NCBI GenBank assembly: GCA_016711925.1
Contig: JADJSA010000001.1
Location: 434,001-498,000, forward strand
DNA: 64,000 nucleotides
Source: Candidatus Methylophosphatis haderslevensis
GTDB lineage: Bacteria; Pseudomonadota; Gammaproteobacteria; Burkholderiales; Rhodocyclaceae
Direction of reading: 5' to 3'
The notes under the pieces were generated by a model. The model had not been told where the DNA came from. It saw only the letters and a program-made list of their open reading frames with translations, and ran no database searches. The number at the start of each line of letters is the position of its first letter. Positions within the stretch are counted from its first letter, which is position 1. The translations under genes were made by a program, and so were the position numbers. This document shows, one piece after another, positions 8,503 to 16,647 of the stretch.

Positions 8503-8625
8503 GAGCAAGAATTGCTCCCGGGGGCTTTGCAGCAGTCGGGAACGGCCATCAGAGAGAAGCGGCCCGGTGACAGACCAAGTTGGGGAACGAAGTGTTGCAG
8601 CAAGGAGCAACGGCTGTAACAGCCG
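8503..8625. promoter_or_regulatory. Dyad-rich region upstream of aorA (possible activator sites)
   Basis: Three inverted repeats sit in the 207-bp gap before aorA: GAGCAA-gaa-TTGCTC near 8504-8518, GTTGC-N8-GCAAC at 8594-8611, and GGCTGT-a-ACAGCC at 8612-8624. The last two are about 150-180 bp from the start codon, a typical distance for upstream activator sequences of AcoR-type regulators. I do not find a convincing -24/-12 element here. A weak sigma-70-like TTGCTC/TATCTT pair on the minus strand overlaps the first dyad. Confidence 0.35.
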
Positions 8626-8648
8626 CCGGCACAAACCTCACTGCGACC

Positions 8649-9488
8649 TCACGGCGCCCGGTAGGTGACGCCGTGTCGCGCGAAAGCCTTGGCGAGGCTG
8701 CCGTCGCTGGCCAGCTCGTTGAGCGCCTGCTGCAGCGCGCGCGCCAATTCTTCATGACCGGCCTTGACCGCCAAACCCAGCGGCCACTGACGGCGGTTGA
8801 TCACCGGCAGCGGCGGCTCGGATATCGCAAAGCCCTTGGCGCCGGCCAATCCGCCTTCGAGTTCACCCTGCATCGCCATGACGGCCGAGACATCGCCGTT
8901 CTTCAGGCCCTGAATCGCCTCGCCCGCAGTCTTGTAATGAACGACGTTGGCGCGGTAGGCGCCGGCATCGGCAGAGAGCAGGATCGTGTCGGGGTAAGTG
9001 GCGCCCTCCACCCCGATCTTCTGGCTGCGGAACGCTTCGAGACTCTCGAGTTTGTCGACTCGCTCCAGATTGCGCGCGATGGCGAAGCGCTCGCGGTAGT
9101 ACGGCGCGAAGAAGATGACCTTGTCGTTCTTCGCCATGTACTCCTTGTCCACCGGAACATGCATCATGAAGTCGGCAGGGCCGTAGCCGAACAGGGTGCC
9201 GCGCCAGACCATGTTGCGCAGGTCGTCGTCGGTGTTCTCGTCGGCGTCGAACCACAGCGGCTGCAGTTTCACGCCGAGTTTTTCCGCCAGCAGCCGCGCG
9301 ATATCGAAGTCAACCCCGGAGCCGCCCTTCTCATCGTCTGAGAAAGGCTCGAAGTCCTTGTACAGGGCGACGCGAATCTGCCCGCGTGCTTTCACCTGCG
9401 CCAGGTCGTAGGCATCCGCTGCGATTGCGCCGGCGCTCAGCAGCAACGCCGCGCCAAGGCAGGCGAGCCTAGTTGTCCAGCGGATCAC
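8649..9488 (-). CDS. Quinoprotein dehydrogenase-associated periplasmic substrate-binding protein
   Basis: Type-2 periplasmic binding fold (SBP_bac_3-like). A short hydrophobic signal (LACLGAALLLSAGAIAADA) is followed by QIRVALYKDFEPFSDD, then SGVDFDIARLLAEKLGV and a hinge-type sequence IGVEGATYPDTILLSADAG. The frame is open far upstream, but sense ends where it meets the cytochrome gene. The start is best placed at GTG 9488, overlapping that gene by 20 bp, giving 279 aa. No ABC permease or ATPase genes accompany it, as is usual for the members linked to PQQ dehydrogenases (MxaJ-like). These are thought to help the dehydrogenase or its electron acceptor rather than transport. The exact role is unknown. 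Confidence 0.82.
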   Translation of the reverse strand: MIRWTTRLACLGAALLLSAGAIAADAYDLAQVKARGQIRVALYKDFEPFSDDEKGGSGVDFDIARLLAEKLGVKLQPLWFDADENTDDDLRNMVWRGTLFGYGPADFMMHVPVDKEYMAKNDKVIFFAPYYRERFAIARNLERVDKLESLEAFRSQKIGVEGATYPDTILLSADAGAYRANVVHYKTAGEAIQGLKNGDVSAVMAMQGELEGGLAGAKGFAISEPPLPVINRRQWPLGLAVKAGHEELARALQQALNELASDGSLAKAFARHGVTYRAP

Positions 9489-9906
9489 GGCGCGTTTCGA
9501 GATAAGCCTTGATCGCCCAGATCGCTTCCTGACTGAGAATGCCCGCATACGGCGGCATGTACACCGCGCCGTTGCGCACCTTTCCGGCCAGCACCGAGTT
9601 GCGGTAGTAAACGTCCGTATCCGGATCGAGATCGAGCTTGCGCAGATCCGGCGCAATGCCGCCGGAAACCGCCTCGAGCCCGTGACAGCGCGCGCAGTTC
9701 TGGTTATACGCCGACGCGCCAACCTTGATCGCAGCCTTGTCGTTGCGATACGGATTGACATCCTGCATGTCGTCGCCAAGCGGCTTGAGCGAGGAGACGT
9801 CCACTGCCTGCGGGGTCACGTCGCCATGCGATGCCGCGTTTCCGGCAATCAGGGCCAACGCGGCACTCAGCATCAGTCGTGTTGCAAATCTTGTATCTGG
9901 ATTCAC
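9469..9906 (-). CDS. pedF: Cytochrome c-550, PedF-like electron acceptor for PQQ dehydrogenase
   Basis: 145 aa from GTG 9906, chosen because AGGAAG lies 8 bases upstream and the next residues form a signal peptide (LMLSAALALIAGNAASHG). An ATG further upstream at 9984 would precede the predicted sigma-54 transcription start. The mature part begins HGDVTPQAVDVSSLKPLG, has one haem c motif CARCH, and a distal Met ligand in VYMPPYAG. This pattern matches PedF-type cytochromes that take electrons from alcohol quinoproteins in the periplasm. It is first in a two-gene unit with the binding protein and divergent from the activator gene. Confidence 0.88.
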   Translation of the reverse strand: MNPDTRFATRLMLSAALALIAGNAASHGDVTPQAVDVSSLKPLGDDMQDVNPYRNDKAAIKVGASAYNQNCARCHGLEAVSGGIAPDLRKLDLDPDTDVYYRNSVLAGKVRNGAVYMPPYAGILSQEAIWAIKAYLETRRDPLDN

Positions 9907-9987
9907 GGCCGATCTTCCTTTCCACCCAGTCACGCCGCCCGGCAAAAAACGCCCGCAACGGACAACCAAAACATTTGAGTTCATTTA

Positions 9988-10002
9988 GCAGAGACTGTGC
10001 CA
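9988..10002 (-). promoter_or_regulatory. Sigma-54 promoter for pedF
   Basis: Minus strand reads TGGCAC-AGTCT-CTGC, matching the -24/-12 consensus TGGCAC-N5-TTGC except C for the first T of the -12 box. Transcription would start about 12 bases downstream, roughly 70 nt before the GTG at 9906. It lies in the 319-bp divergent gap with the AcoR-like activator gene. The rest of that gap (9907-10225) holds no other element I can name. Confidence 0.7.
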
Positions 10003-10225
10003 TTGCGCGGTCTTCGCTCGCACGGCATCTCGAGGGCAGGCGGGTTCTGCACTGCGCAAAAGAATTCCGCCGCCCGCATTGTGGCAGGTTGGTCGGTCTT
10101 TTGGTCAACCGGCCGGGCGGATCACTTCACTTTGCTGTTGCCGAATGCTACATTTCGAGACACTCTGCACGCGGCCAACAGATGCGGAGAACATCAAGGG
10201 GCAGAGCCCCGGAGGGGACACAACC

Positions 10226-12202
10226 ATGGCTCAACGACACGGTGCCGGCATCTCGACCGCCGATGCCAATGACACGCGGGCCGGCGATGCGCCGTTGTCA
10301 AAGCCGCAGACCATCGAGAAATCCTGGGATCGCTGCCGCTCATATGGCCTCGACCTGACGGAAAAGCCGGACTTCGGCCCGCTGCGTTCCGATTTCCTGA
10401 GCGAGGAACTGGAGAAGAATCACAACCTCGTCTCGCATGCGCTGCCGGTGCTCGAAACGCTCTACCAGCAGTTGGCCGGCACCCACAGCATGGTGGTGCT
10501 GACCGACGAGCAGGGGCTGATCCTGCATTCGCTCGGCGACTCCGATTTCCTCGAACGTGCGCAGCGCGTGGCGCTGCAGCCCGGTGTCACGTGGTCGGAG
10601 GACAGTCGCGGCACCAACGCGATCGGCACCGCGCTGATCGAACGCTCGCCGATCTGCGTCAATGGCGCCGAACACTTCCTCAAGGCCAACCGCTTCCTCA
10701 CCTGCTCCGCGGTCCCGATCAGCGACCCGCGCGGGCGCATGGTCGGCGTGCTCGACGTTACCGGCGATCACCGCGGCTACAACAGCCATACGATCGCGCT
10801 GGTCAGGATGTCGGCACAGATGATCGAGAACCATCTGTTCTCGGATGCCTTCCCCGAAGGCATTGCGATCCACATGCACGGCCGGCCGGAATTCCTCGGA
10901 ACGCTGTGCGAAGGCATCGTCTGCTTTTCGCCCGACGGCGAGTTCATCTCGGCCAACCGCAGCGCCTGCTCGATGCTGGGACGCAGCCTGGCGGACCTGC
11001 GCACGCACTCGTTTTCCACGCTGTTCGGCAACCGCATCCAGAGCGTACTCGATCAGGCGCTGGCGCAGGGCGACGTTCCGCTGCGCCTGTCGCTGAGTTC
11101 GGGCACGCCGGTGCTGGGCCGCGTCCGCATCGGCGCGCGCGCGCGCCGGCCGATGCGCATCTTCACCTTCGACCGCAAGGGCACCGCGCAGCGCGATGCC
11201 GGAGACCAGCGCCCGATGCCCGGCGTTGGCGCCCTGGACGGCCTGATGACCGGCGACGCGCAGATCGAGGCGGTATGCAACAAGGTCCGCCGCGTACTCG
11301 GCCGCGACATCACCATCCTCATTCAGGGCGAGACCGGCACCGGCAAGGAGCTGATCGCCAACGCCATCCATGAAGACAGCCCGCGCGCCAGCGCGCCGTT
11401 CGTGGCGGTCAATTGCGCCTCGATTCCGGACACGCTGATCGAGTCGGAGTTGTTCGGCTACGAGGAAGGCGCCTTCACCGGCGCCAAGCGCAAGGGCAAT
11501 GTCGGCAAGATCCTGCAGGCCGACGGCGGCACGCTGTTCCTGGACGAAATCGGCGACATGCCGCTCAACCTGCAGGCGCGGCTGCTGCGCGTGCTGCAGG
11601 AACGCAAGGTCACGCCGCTGGGCAGCATCAAGTCCTACCCGGTGGATATCGCGATCGTCTGCGCCACCAATCGCAAGCTGCGCGACATGGTCTCTCGCGG
11701 CGAATTCCGCGAGGATCTGTACTACCGCCTCAACGGTCTGACCGTCAACCTGCCGCCGCTGCGCACCCGCAGCGACATCCGCACGGTCGTTGAACGCATC
11801 CTGCGCAAGGAAGCGCCCGCCGGCAGCAGACCGCGCGTCGATGACGAAGTGATGCGGATGTTTCTGCGCCATCCGTGGCCGGGCAACCTGCGCCAGCTCA
11901 CCTGCCTGTTGCGCACCGCCCTGGTAATGGCCGACGAGGACGGAGAAATCCGCCGCGAGCACCTGCCGGACGACTTCCTCGACGAACTGGTCGAACCGCC
12001 GCCGCGCGGCGAGCCCCGGCCGCAGGCAACCGGCACGGCAGCCGCCGGCGATTCCCACGCCAGCTTCAGCGACCGCCTCGACGACCTCGAACTGCAAGCG
12101 ATCCGCGAAGCGCTGGAGAAACATCGCGGCAACGTCTCGGCGGCCTCTCGTCAGCTTGGCATCAGCCGCAACACCATCTACCGCAAGATGAAAAGCCTAT
12201 AG
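10226..12202 (+). CDS. AcoR-like sigma-54-dependent transcriptional activator
   Basis: 658 aa from ATG 10226, with GGAGGGG 8 bases upstream. An N-terminal GAF-type sensor spans about residues 70-210 and a PAS-like segment about 225-290. The AAA+ domain (about 335-565) has Walker A GETGTGKE (368-375), the sigma-54 contact loop GAFTGA (415-420) and Walker B GGTLFLDEIGD. A Fis-type HTH follows near 630-655 (NVSAASRQLGISRNTIYRKM). There is no response-regulator receiver, so it probably senses a small molecule directly, as in AcoR. Sigma-54 promoters before pedF and the PQQ dehydrogenase make it the probable activator of alcohol oxidation. The inducer cannot be told from sequence. Confidence 0.92.
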   Translation: MAQRHGAGISTADANDTRAGDAPLSKPQTIEKSWDRCRSYGLDLTEKPDFGPLRSDFLSEELEKNHNLVSHALPVLETLYQQLAGTHSMVVLTDEQGLILHSLGDSDFLERAQRVALQPGVTWSEDSRGTNAIGTALIERSPICVNGAEHFLKANRFLTCSAVPISDPRGRMVGVLDVTGDHRGYNSHTIALVRMSAQMIENHLFSDAFPEGIAIHMHGRPEFLGTLCEGIVCFSPDGEFISANRSACSMLGRSLADLRTHSFSTLFGNRIQSVLDQALAQGDVPLRLSLSSGTPVLGRVRIGARARRPMRIFTFDRKGTAQRDAGDQRPMPGVGALDGLMTGDAQIEAVCNKVRRVLGRDITILIQGETGTGKELIANAIHEDSPRASAPFVAVNCASIPDTLIESELFGYEEGAFTGAKRKGNVGKILQADGGTLFLDEIGDMPLNLQARLLRVLQERKVTPLGSIKSYPVDIAIVCATNRKLRDMVSRGEFREDLYYRLNGLTVNLPPLRTRSDIRTVVERILRKEAPAGSRPRVDDEVMRMFLRHPWPGNLRQLTCLLRTALVMADEDGEIRREHLPDDFLDELVEPPPRGEPRPQATGTAAAGDSHASFSDRLDDLELQAIREALEKHRGNVSAASRQLGISRNTIYRKMKSL

Positions 12203-12274
12203 AACGGCGCCGCACGCCCGGTTGGCGCCGCAGCCGGGCGTGGCCGCCGCCCGACTGCGACTCTCTCCCCGCAC

Positions 12275-12302
12275 AAAAAAACCGGCGCACCAGGCGCCGG
12301 TT
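12275..12302 (-). terminator. Rho-independent terminator after the PQQ dehydrogenase
   Basis: Stem AACCGGCGC / GCGCCGGTT with a 5-base loop. On the minus strand it is followed by a run of seven T residues (plus-strand A-run 12275-12281). It sits 50 bp past the dehydrogenase stop, between the convergent activator gene and the dehydrogenase. On the plus strand it lacks a T-tract. Confidence 0.88.
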
Positions 12303-12351
12303 GCTGTCGCTCGAAACAAACTGAGCGCAAGAGGAGGAGTCTGAAGCCGAC

Positions 12352-14099
12352 TCAACCCTTGTGCAGCTTGAATACCCACATCGAACCGCCCTGGTTGAGG
12401 AAGTTGACCTTCTTGGCCACATCCCCGCCCCACAGCGGCACCGCGCCGCCCCAGCCGGCCGCCACACCGATGTACTGCTCGCCATCCTGATCCCAGGTGA
12501 TCGGCGGCGCAACGATGCCGGTACCGACGTTGAACGACCAGACTTCCTTGCCGGTCTTGGCATCGGCCGCCTTAAGGAAGCCCTCCGGCGTGCCCCAGAA
12601 CACCAGGCCGCCCTTGGTCGTCAGCACGCCGCCCCACAGCGGCGCGTTGTTGGTGACTTCCCATTCCATCTTGCCGGTCTTCGGGTCGAAGGCGCGCAGC
12701 GCGCCGATGTACTTGTCGTCGATCGTCTTGATGGTGAAACCGGCGCCCAGGTAGGCCGCGCCCTTCTTGTAGCTGACCGGCTCGTTCCAGATTTCCATGC
12801 CCCACTCGTTGGCCGGCACGTAGAAGAGCCGGTGTCCGGGCTGTAGGCCATCGGCATCTGGTTCTTGCCGCCGAGGAAGGACGGTACGGCGAAGATCGAC
12901 TCGCCCTTCTTGCCGTCGGCGCCCTTGGCGGGATCGCCGGGACGGTTGGCCGGATCGAAAACCGGCTTGCCTTCGGCATCGAGACCCTTGGCCCAGGTGA
13001 TCTTCTTGACGAAGGGGAAGCCCTTCTCGAACTTGCCGGTGTTTGCATCCAGCACGTAGAAGAAGCCGTTGCGGTCGGCCTTGCCGCCCAGGCGCTTGCC
13101 GCCGGCATCGAAGGTCACGAACTCGTTGACGCCGTCATAATCCCAGCCGTCGTTCGGCGTGCCCTGGAAGTGCCACTTGATCTGGCCGGTGGCCACATCG
13201 ATCGCCACGGTCGAGCAGGAATACAGATTGTCGCCGGGACGCAGATGGCTGTTCCACGGCGCCGGGTTGCCGGCACCGAAGTAGGCCAGGCCGGTCTTCG
13301 GATCGTAGCTGCCGCCCATCCAGGTGGCCGCACCGCCGGTCTTCCACAGGTCGCCCGGCCAGGTCTTGTTGGTGGTGCCGCTGATGCCGTTCTCGGTCTT
13401 GTTGCCGGCTGCATCGAACTTGTAGCCCATGTGGCCTTCGACCATCGGCCGCGTCCACACCATCTTGCCGGTCTTCGGATCGCGCGCGTCCACACTGCCG
13501 ACGATGCCGAATTCGCCACCGGAGTTGCCAGTGAGCAGCAGGCCCTTGGCGATGATCGGCGCCGCGGTGTTCGAATAACCGGCAGCGTAGTCGGCGATCT
13601 TTTCCTTCCAGACGACCTTGCCGGTGTTCTGGTCAAGCGCGACCAGTTGGGCATCCAGGGTCGAGAAGATCACCAGATTGTCGTATACAGCCGCGCCGCG
13701 GTTGACCACGTCGCAGCAGGGCATGATGCCGTCGGGCAGGCGATGCTCGTATTGCCACAGCTTGGCGCCGGTCTTGGCGTCGAGCGCGAACAGGCGCGAG
13801 TACGACCCGGTGACGAACATCTTGCCACCGACCACCAGCGGCTGCGCCTCCTGGCCGCGCTGCTTCTCGCCGCCAAACGAGAACGACCACGCAGGCACCA
13901 GATTCTTGACGTTCTGCGTATTGATTTTCGACAGCGGACTGTAGCGCTGGCCCTCGGTTCCCATTCCCCAGGACAGCACGTCACCGGTCGACTTGGCGTC
14001 GTTCTCGATGTCGGCAGTGGTGACGCCGGCATGGACCTGACCGCTGATTGCGAACGAAGCGCCGAGCAGTGCGGCGATGATGGATTTTTTCACTTGCAA
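12352..14099 (-). CDS. PQQ-dependent alcohol dehydrogenase, lanthanide type (PedH/ExaA-like), with a one-base frame break
   Basis: The frame runs from ATG 14099 (signal peptide MQVKKSIIAALLGASFAISG) through quinoprotein beta-propeller blades. Key residues include adjacent cysteines 128-129 (PCCD), metal ligands Glu196 (GGEFGIVG) and Asn278 (GAGNPAPW), and catalytic Asp320. The residue two after the catalytic base is Asp322 (WDYDG). That extra Asp marks lanthanide-dependent enzymes; calcium enzymes carry Ala or Ser there. Near 12828 the frame shifts: adding one C restores GLFYVPANEW and a normal C-terminus ending FKLHKG. The corrected length is about 582 aa, as expected. A missing base in a short run is more likely an error than decay. 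It oxidises primary alcohols in the periplasm. Confidence 0.87.
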
Positions 14100-14183
14100 G
14101 CCTCCTTTGGCTCCAACGAGCTCTAGTATGATTTAGTCAAACAGGGCGAGCGACCCGCAGGTCAATGCGCAATGCGCCCGTCC

Positions 14184-14198
14184 GCAAGACCTGTGCCA
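14184..14198 (-). promoter_or_regulatory. Sigma-54 promoter for the PQQ alcohol dehydrogenase
   Basis: Minus strand reads TGGCAC-AGGTC-TTGC, an exact match to the -24/-12 consensus with correct N5 spacing. The predicted start lies about 70 nt before ATG 14099. It is the best sigma-54 element in the window, and the activator gene lies just beyond the dehydrogenase. Confidence 0.9.
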
Positions 14199-14269
14199 CG
14201 CTTTCGACACAGCCATTTCGACCAAAACCGGCAACCCGGGAATAGTCGCTGACTTGATCTGCTCAAAAC

Positions 14270-14295
14270 TGTTTCATTCCGCCACAGTGCGGACA
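14270..14295 (-). promoter_or_regulatory. Candidate upstream activator site for the PQQ dehydrogenase promoter
   Basis: A dyad TCCGC-N6-GCGGA (14278-14293) lies within a longer TGT...ACA-bounded segment about 80-100 bp upstream of the -24/-12 element. This is the usual distance for enhancer binding by AcoR-type proteins. Proposed from position and symmetry only. Confidence 0.35.
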
Positions 14296-14439
14296 AAATG
14301 ATCGGGGATTGATCTGATCACGCCACAAACGTCATGCCGCGCAGCGGGTACGCTTGTACCACGCCATTGTCGACATAACCAGCCCGCCGCGCGCCCTGCC
14401 GCGCCGCCCGCGTGAGAGCCGCGCCGGACGGCGCTTTTC

Positions 14440-14530
14440 AAGCGGGCACCGCCAGAAGCCGCATGGGCAGGGCCTCTCAGCCGTGCCATGCCGAAGACGA
14501 CCGCCTGGCGCGGCTTCCAGGCCACCGCCA
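14440..14530. repeat. REP-like intergenic repeat, divergent copy 2
   Basis: Carries the family arms in inverted orientation: minus strand GCCTGGAAGCCGCG, then GGCATGGCACGGCTGAGAGG and CCCATGCGGCTTC. It lies in the 462-bp gap 14100-14561 between the dehydrogenase and the relay hydrolase; the other half of that gap holds the sigma-54 promoter. Confidence 0.45.
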
Positions 14531-14561
14531 CGGATTCGCCCGCTTTCGCATGCGTTTTGAC

Positions 14562-15506
14562 CTACTGTCTGGTCGCCCCGGACAGCACGTTCTGCTCGAA
14601 GTCACGGTACAGATGCGCAATCGACCGGTCGAACTCCTGGCGCGCCAGCGCGATGCCGGCAAACTCCGCGGGCAACGGGATGCGCAACAGTTCCGGCATG
14701 TCGCGCCCGTCGGCGGCGGCCTGGCGCAGCGTCGCGTCGAGCCATTTCAGATAGCCGCGGGTCTGCGCGATGCCGCGTGCATCAGCGTGCGGCTCGCCGT
14801 GCCCGGGCACGATGGTCTTCCACTTGAGCGCCTGCAGCCGGTCGAGCGCCGCCAGCCAGTCGGCGATGGCGGCATGCGGCGTGGTCGCCGCGCGCTGCCA
14901 GAACACCAGATCGCCGGCGAACAGCACGCCGGTGGTGTGATCGAGCACCGCCAGGTCGGCCTGGGTGTGGCCCTTCAGCGCGATCAGTTCGATGTCATGG
15001 CCGCCGATGGTCGAGCGGCCGGGCCTGGCCTCCTGCAAGGCGGCCAGCGGCTCGGTATCGCGCATCCAGTCGCCGGCCATCCGGTACAGGTTGTCGGCGA
15101 ACGCCCCGCCCTCCTGCTTCATGCCGCCGATCGACCCCGCCAGCGCGACGATCGGCACGTCGCGAAAGCCCTGGTTGCCGAAGTAGTGGTCGGGATGATG
15201 ATGGGTTATCAGCACCTGGCGCACCGGCTGGTCGGTCACCGCGGCGATCGCCCGGCGCATCTGCTCGCCGTAAAGGCGCGACGAACCGGTGTCGATGACC
15301 AGCACGCCTTCGGTCGTGACGATGAAACCGGTATTGACGATGTTGCCGCCGTTGCTGCGGCTGAAGTCTTCGGCCAGGCCGACGAACACATAGGTATCCG
15401 GCGCGATCCTGCGCGGCTTGAGCAGGTAGTCGAGACCGGCCTCGATCGGGAAATTCATTGTCGCCAGCAACAGCAGCGCCCAGCGCACGGCGCGCCACCC
15501 GTTCAT
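14562..15506 (-). CDS. Quinoprotein relay system metallo-beta-lactamase-fold hydrolase
   Basis: 314 aa with an N-terminal hydrophobic segment (about residues 6-24, likely signal or anchor). The metallo-beta-lactamase zinc motif THHHPDH is at residues 101-107, with further ligands in KGHTQADL, FAGDLVF and PGHGEP. It resembles SoxH-related zinc hydrolases that co-occur with PQQ alcohol dehydrogenases and SoxYZ-like carriers, for which a relay function has been proposed but not established. Its ATG overlaps the stop of the SoxYZ-like gene upstream by 4 bp, so the two are co-translated. It is on the same strand as the dehydrogenase, but a separate sigma-54 promoter lies between. Confidence 0.88.
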   Translation of the reverse strand: MNGWRAVRWALLLLATMNFPIEAGLDYLLKPRRIAPDTYVFVGLAEDFSRSNGGNIVNTGFIVTTEGVLVIDTGSSRLYGEQMRRAIAAVTDQPVRQVLITHHHPDHYFGNQGFRDVPIVALAGSIGGMKQEGGAFADNLYRMAGDWMRDTEPLAALQEARPGRSTIGGHDIELIALKGHTQADLAVLDHTTGVLFAGDLVFWQRAATTPHAAIADWLAALDRLQALKWKTIVPGHGEPHADARGIAQTRGYLKWLDATLRQAAADGRDMPELLRIPLPAEFAGIALARQEFDRSIAHLYRDFEQNVLSGATRQ

Positions 15507-16285
15507 TGCGCCACCCGCGCCTGGATGCGGTTGCCGTTGTTATCGACGCCGGAGAGCAGCAGCGGCAGCTTCGGCGCACGTCCGGCGGCGAAGTCGAACG
15601 TGAACACCGGGTTTTCGCTGACCGGCTCGAAGGTTTCGAGGTCCATGAAGCGCACTCCGGACGCATCGGAGAGCGAGAGCTTCTCGATATAGAACGCCGG
15701 TATGCCGGGTGCGAGCCCGGTGTCCATCGGGTGCATCACGCTCAGGCGCAGCCGCCCGGCCTCGGCCGGGCTCCACATCTTCGCCTTGACCTGACCCAGC
15801 GTATCGGCCCAGTTGCCGCTCGAGCGCCCGACACTCGGAGCGGTGCAGCCGCCGCCAGCCGCATCGACCCACATTCCGCCGGCATGCCACACGCCGTCCG
15901 GCGTGCGCGCGATCGCACGCACCGGCGTGGCCTGCTGCAGCTTTATCCGGAACGACAGCGCGGCGCGCGCCGCCAGCGGCCGAAACTGCAGCACCTTGAT
16001 GATCGGGTTGAGATCGGCGATCACCACCACCTCCTCCACTACGCCCAGCGCATCGGCATCGACGCCGACCGGCACGTTCATCGAATCCTCGGCGCGCGCC
16101 GGTGCGGTGACCTTGACGCGATCGTCGAATACCAGTTTGGCATCGCCGAAGAAGCGTTGCTTAAGATCGGTCCAGTTCACCGACTTGAGCGGATCGTCGG
16201 GCGACACCGCGCCGGCAGCCCCGGCCCAGAGCGTCGCCAGCGCAACCGCGATCGTCGCAACCATCGCTCGCAAATATTTGCCCAT
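15503..16285 (-). CDS. Quinoprotein dehydrogenase-associated SoxYZ-like carrier
   Basis: 260 aa from ATG 16285, chosen for GGAG 7 bases upstream. A signal peptide (AMVATIAVALATLWAGAAGAVS) leads into an SoxY-like N-terminal half (DDRVKVTAPARAEDSMNVPV). This contains the glycine- and cysteine-bearing stretch AGGGCTAPS near the middle, followed by an SoxZ-like beta domain (VFTFDFAAGRAPKLPLLL). Fused SoxYZ-type proteins of this kind accompany PQQ dehydrogenase operons. In sulfur oxidation the SoxY cysteine carries the substrate; here the cargo is unknown. The 4-bp overlap with the zinc hydrolase indicates a joint function in the periplasm. Confidence 0.87.
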   Translation of the reverse strand: MGKYLRAMVATIAVALATLWAGAAGAVSPDDPLKSVNWTDLKQRFFGDAKLVFDDRVKVTAPARAEDSMNVPVGVDADALGVVEEVVVIADLNPIIKVLQFRPLAARAALSFRIKLQQATPVRAIARTPDGVWHAGGMWVDAAGGGCTAPSVGRSSGNWADTLGQVKAKMWSPAEAGRLRLSVMHPMDTGLAPGIPAFYIEKLSLSDASGVRFMDLETFEPVSENPVFTFDFAAGRAPKLPLLLSGVDNNGNRIQARVAQ

Positions 16286-16647
16286 CCGCCGTCTCCGAGA
16301 AATCCGCACGAAGAATACCCGCCGCCATCGTCACCCGACAACCGGCGATGACGCAAGCAAGACCGGTTCCCGAGCGCAAGGCGCGGGCGTGCCAGCGCCT
16401 GCCCGGCCAGCAGCCGGACCAGCAGCCGGGTCGGGCCATGGATCGCCGCAGCAAGCCATCAGGATGCCTGGAAGGCCGCATGGATAGGCGCTCTCCGGCG
16501 TGCCATGGCGCAGAGGCAGGCGTGCCGGGCGTTTCCCGCATGCCATGCCGCAGAGCGCCATTTCATGCGGGTTGCAGGGCATCGATCGGCGCCGGTACGC
16601 GCTCCGACGCCCGCCCCGCTCGCGCCCGGCCGTGGCGCAGGTTGCCG
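16286..16647. other. Intergenic region, 362 bp, largely REP-like sequence
   Basis: No gene is visible between the SoxYZ-like carrier and the diguanylate cyclase stop. The stretch holds the REP-like element listed below and otherwise GC-rich unique sequence. I see no intrinsic terminator with a T-tract. Confidence 0.6.
16463..16580. repeat. REP-like intergenic palindromic repeat, copy 3
   Basis: Contains the arm GCCTGGAAGGCCGCATGG, an internal CGGCGTGCCATGGCGCAGAGG, and the core GCATGCCATGCCGCAGAGCG followed by CCATTTCATGCGGGTTGCAG. This appears to be two half-elements in tandem, making it the longest copy in the window. Confidence 0.6.

Noticed and set aside
8460..8600. Sigma-54 promoter before aorA
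   Set aside because: TGGCCGTTCCCGACTGC has the right halves but the spacing is two bases too long, and TGTGC-N4-TTGAG lacks the GG of the -24 box.
9907..9984. Earlier ATG start (9984) for the PedF-like cytochrome
   Set aside because: It lies upstream of the transcription start predicted from the sigma-54 element at 9988-10002 and would add a non-signal-like leader; GTG 9906 has a ribosome site and signal peptide.
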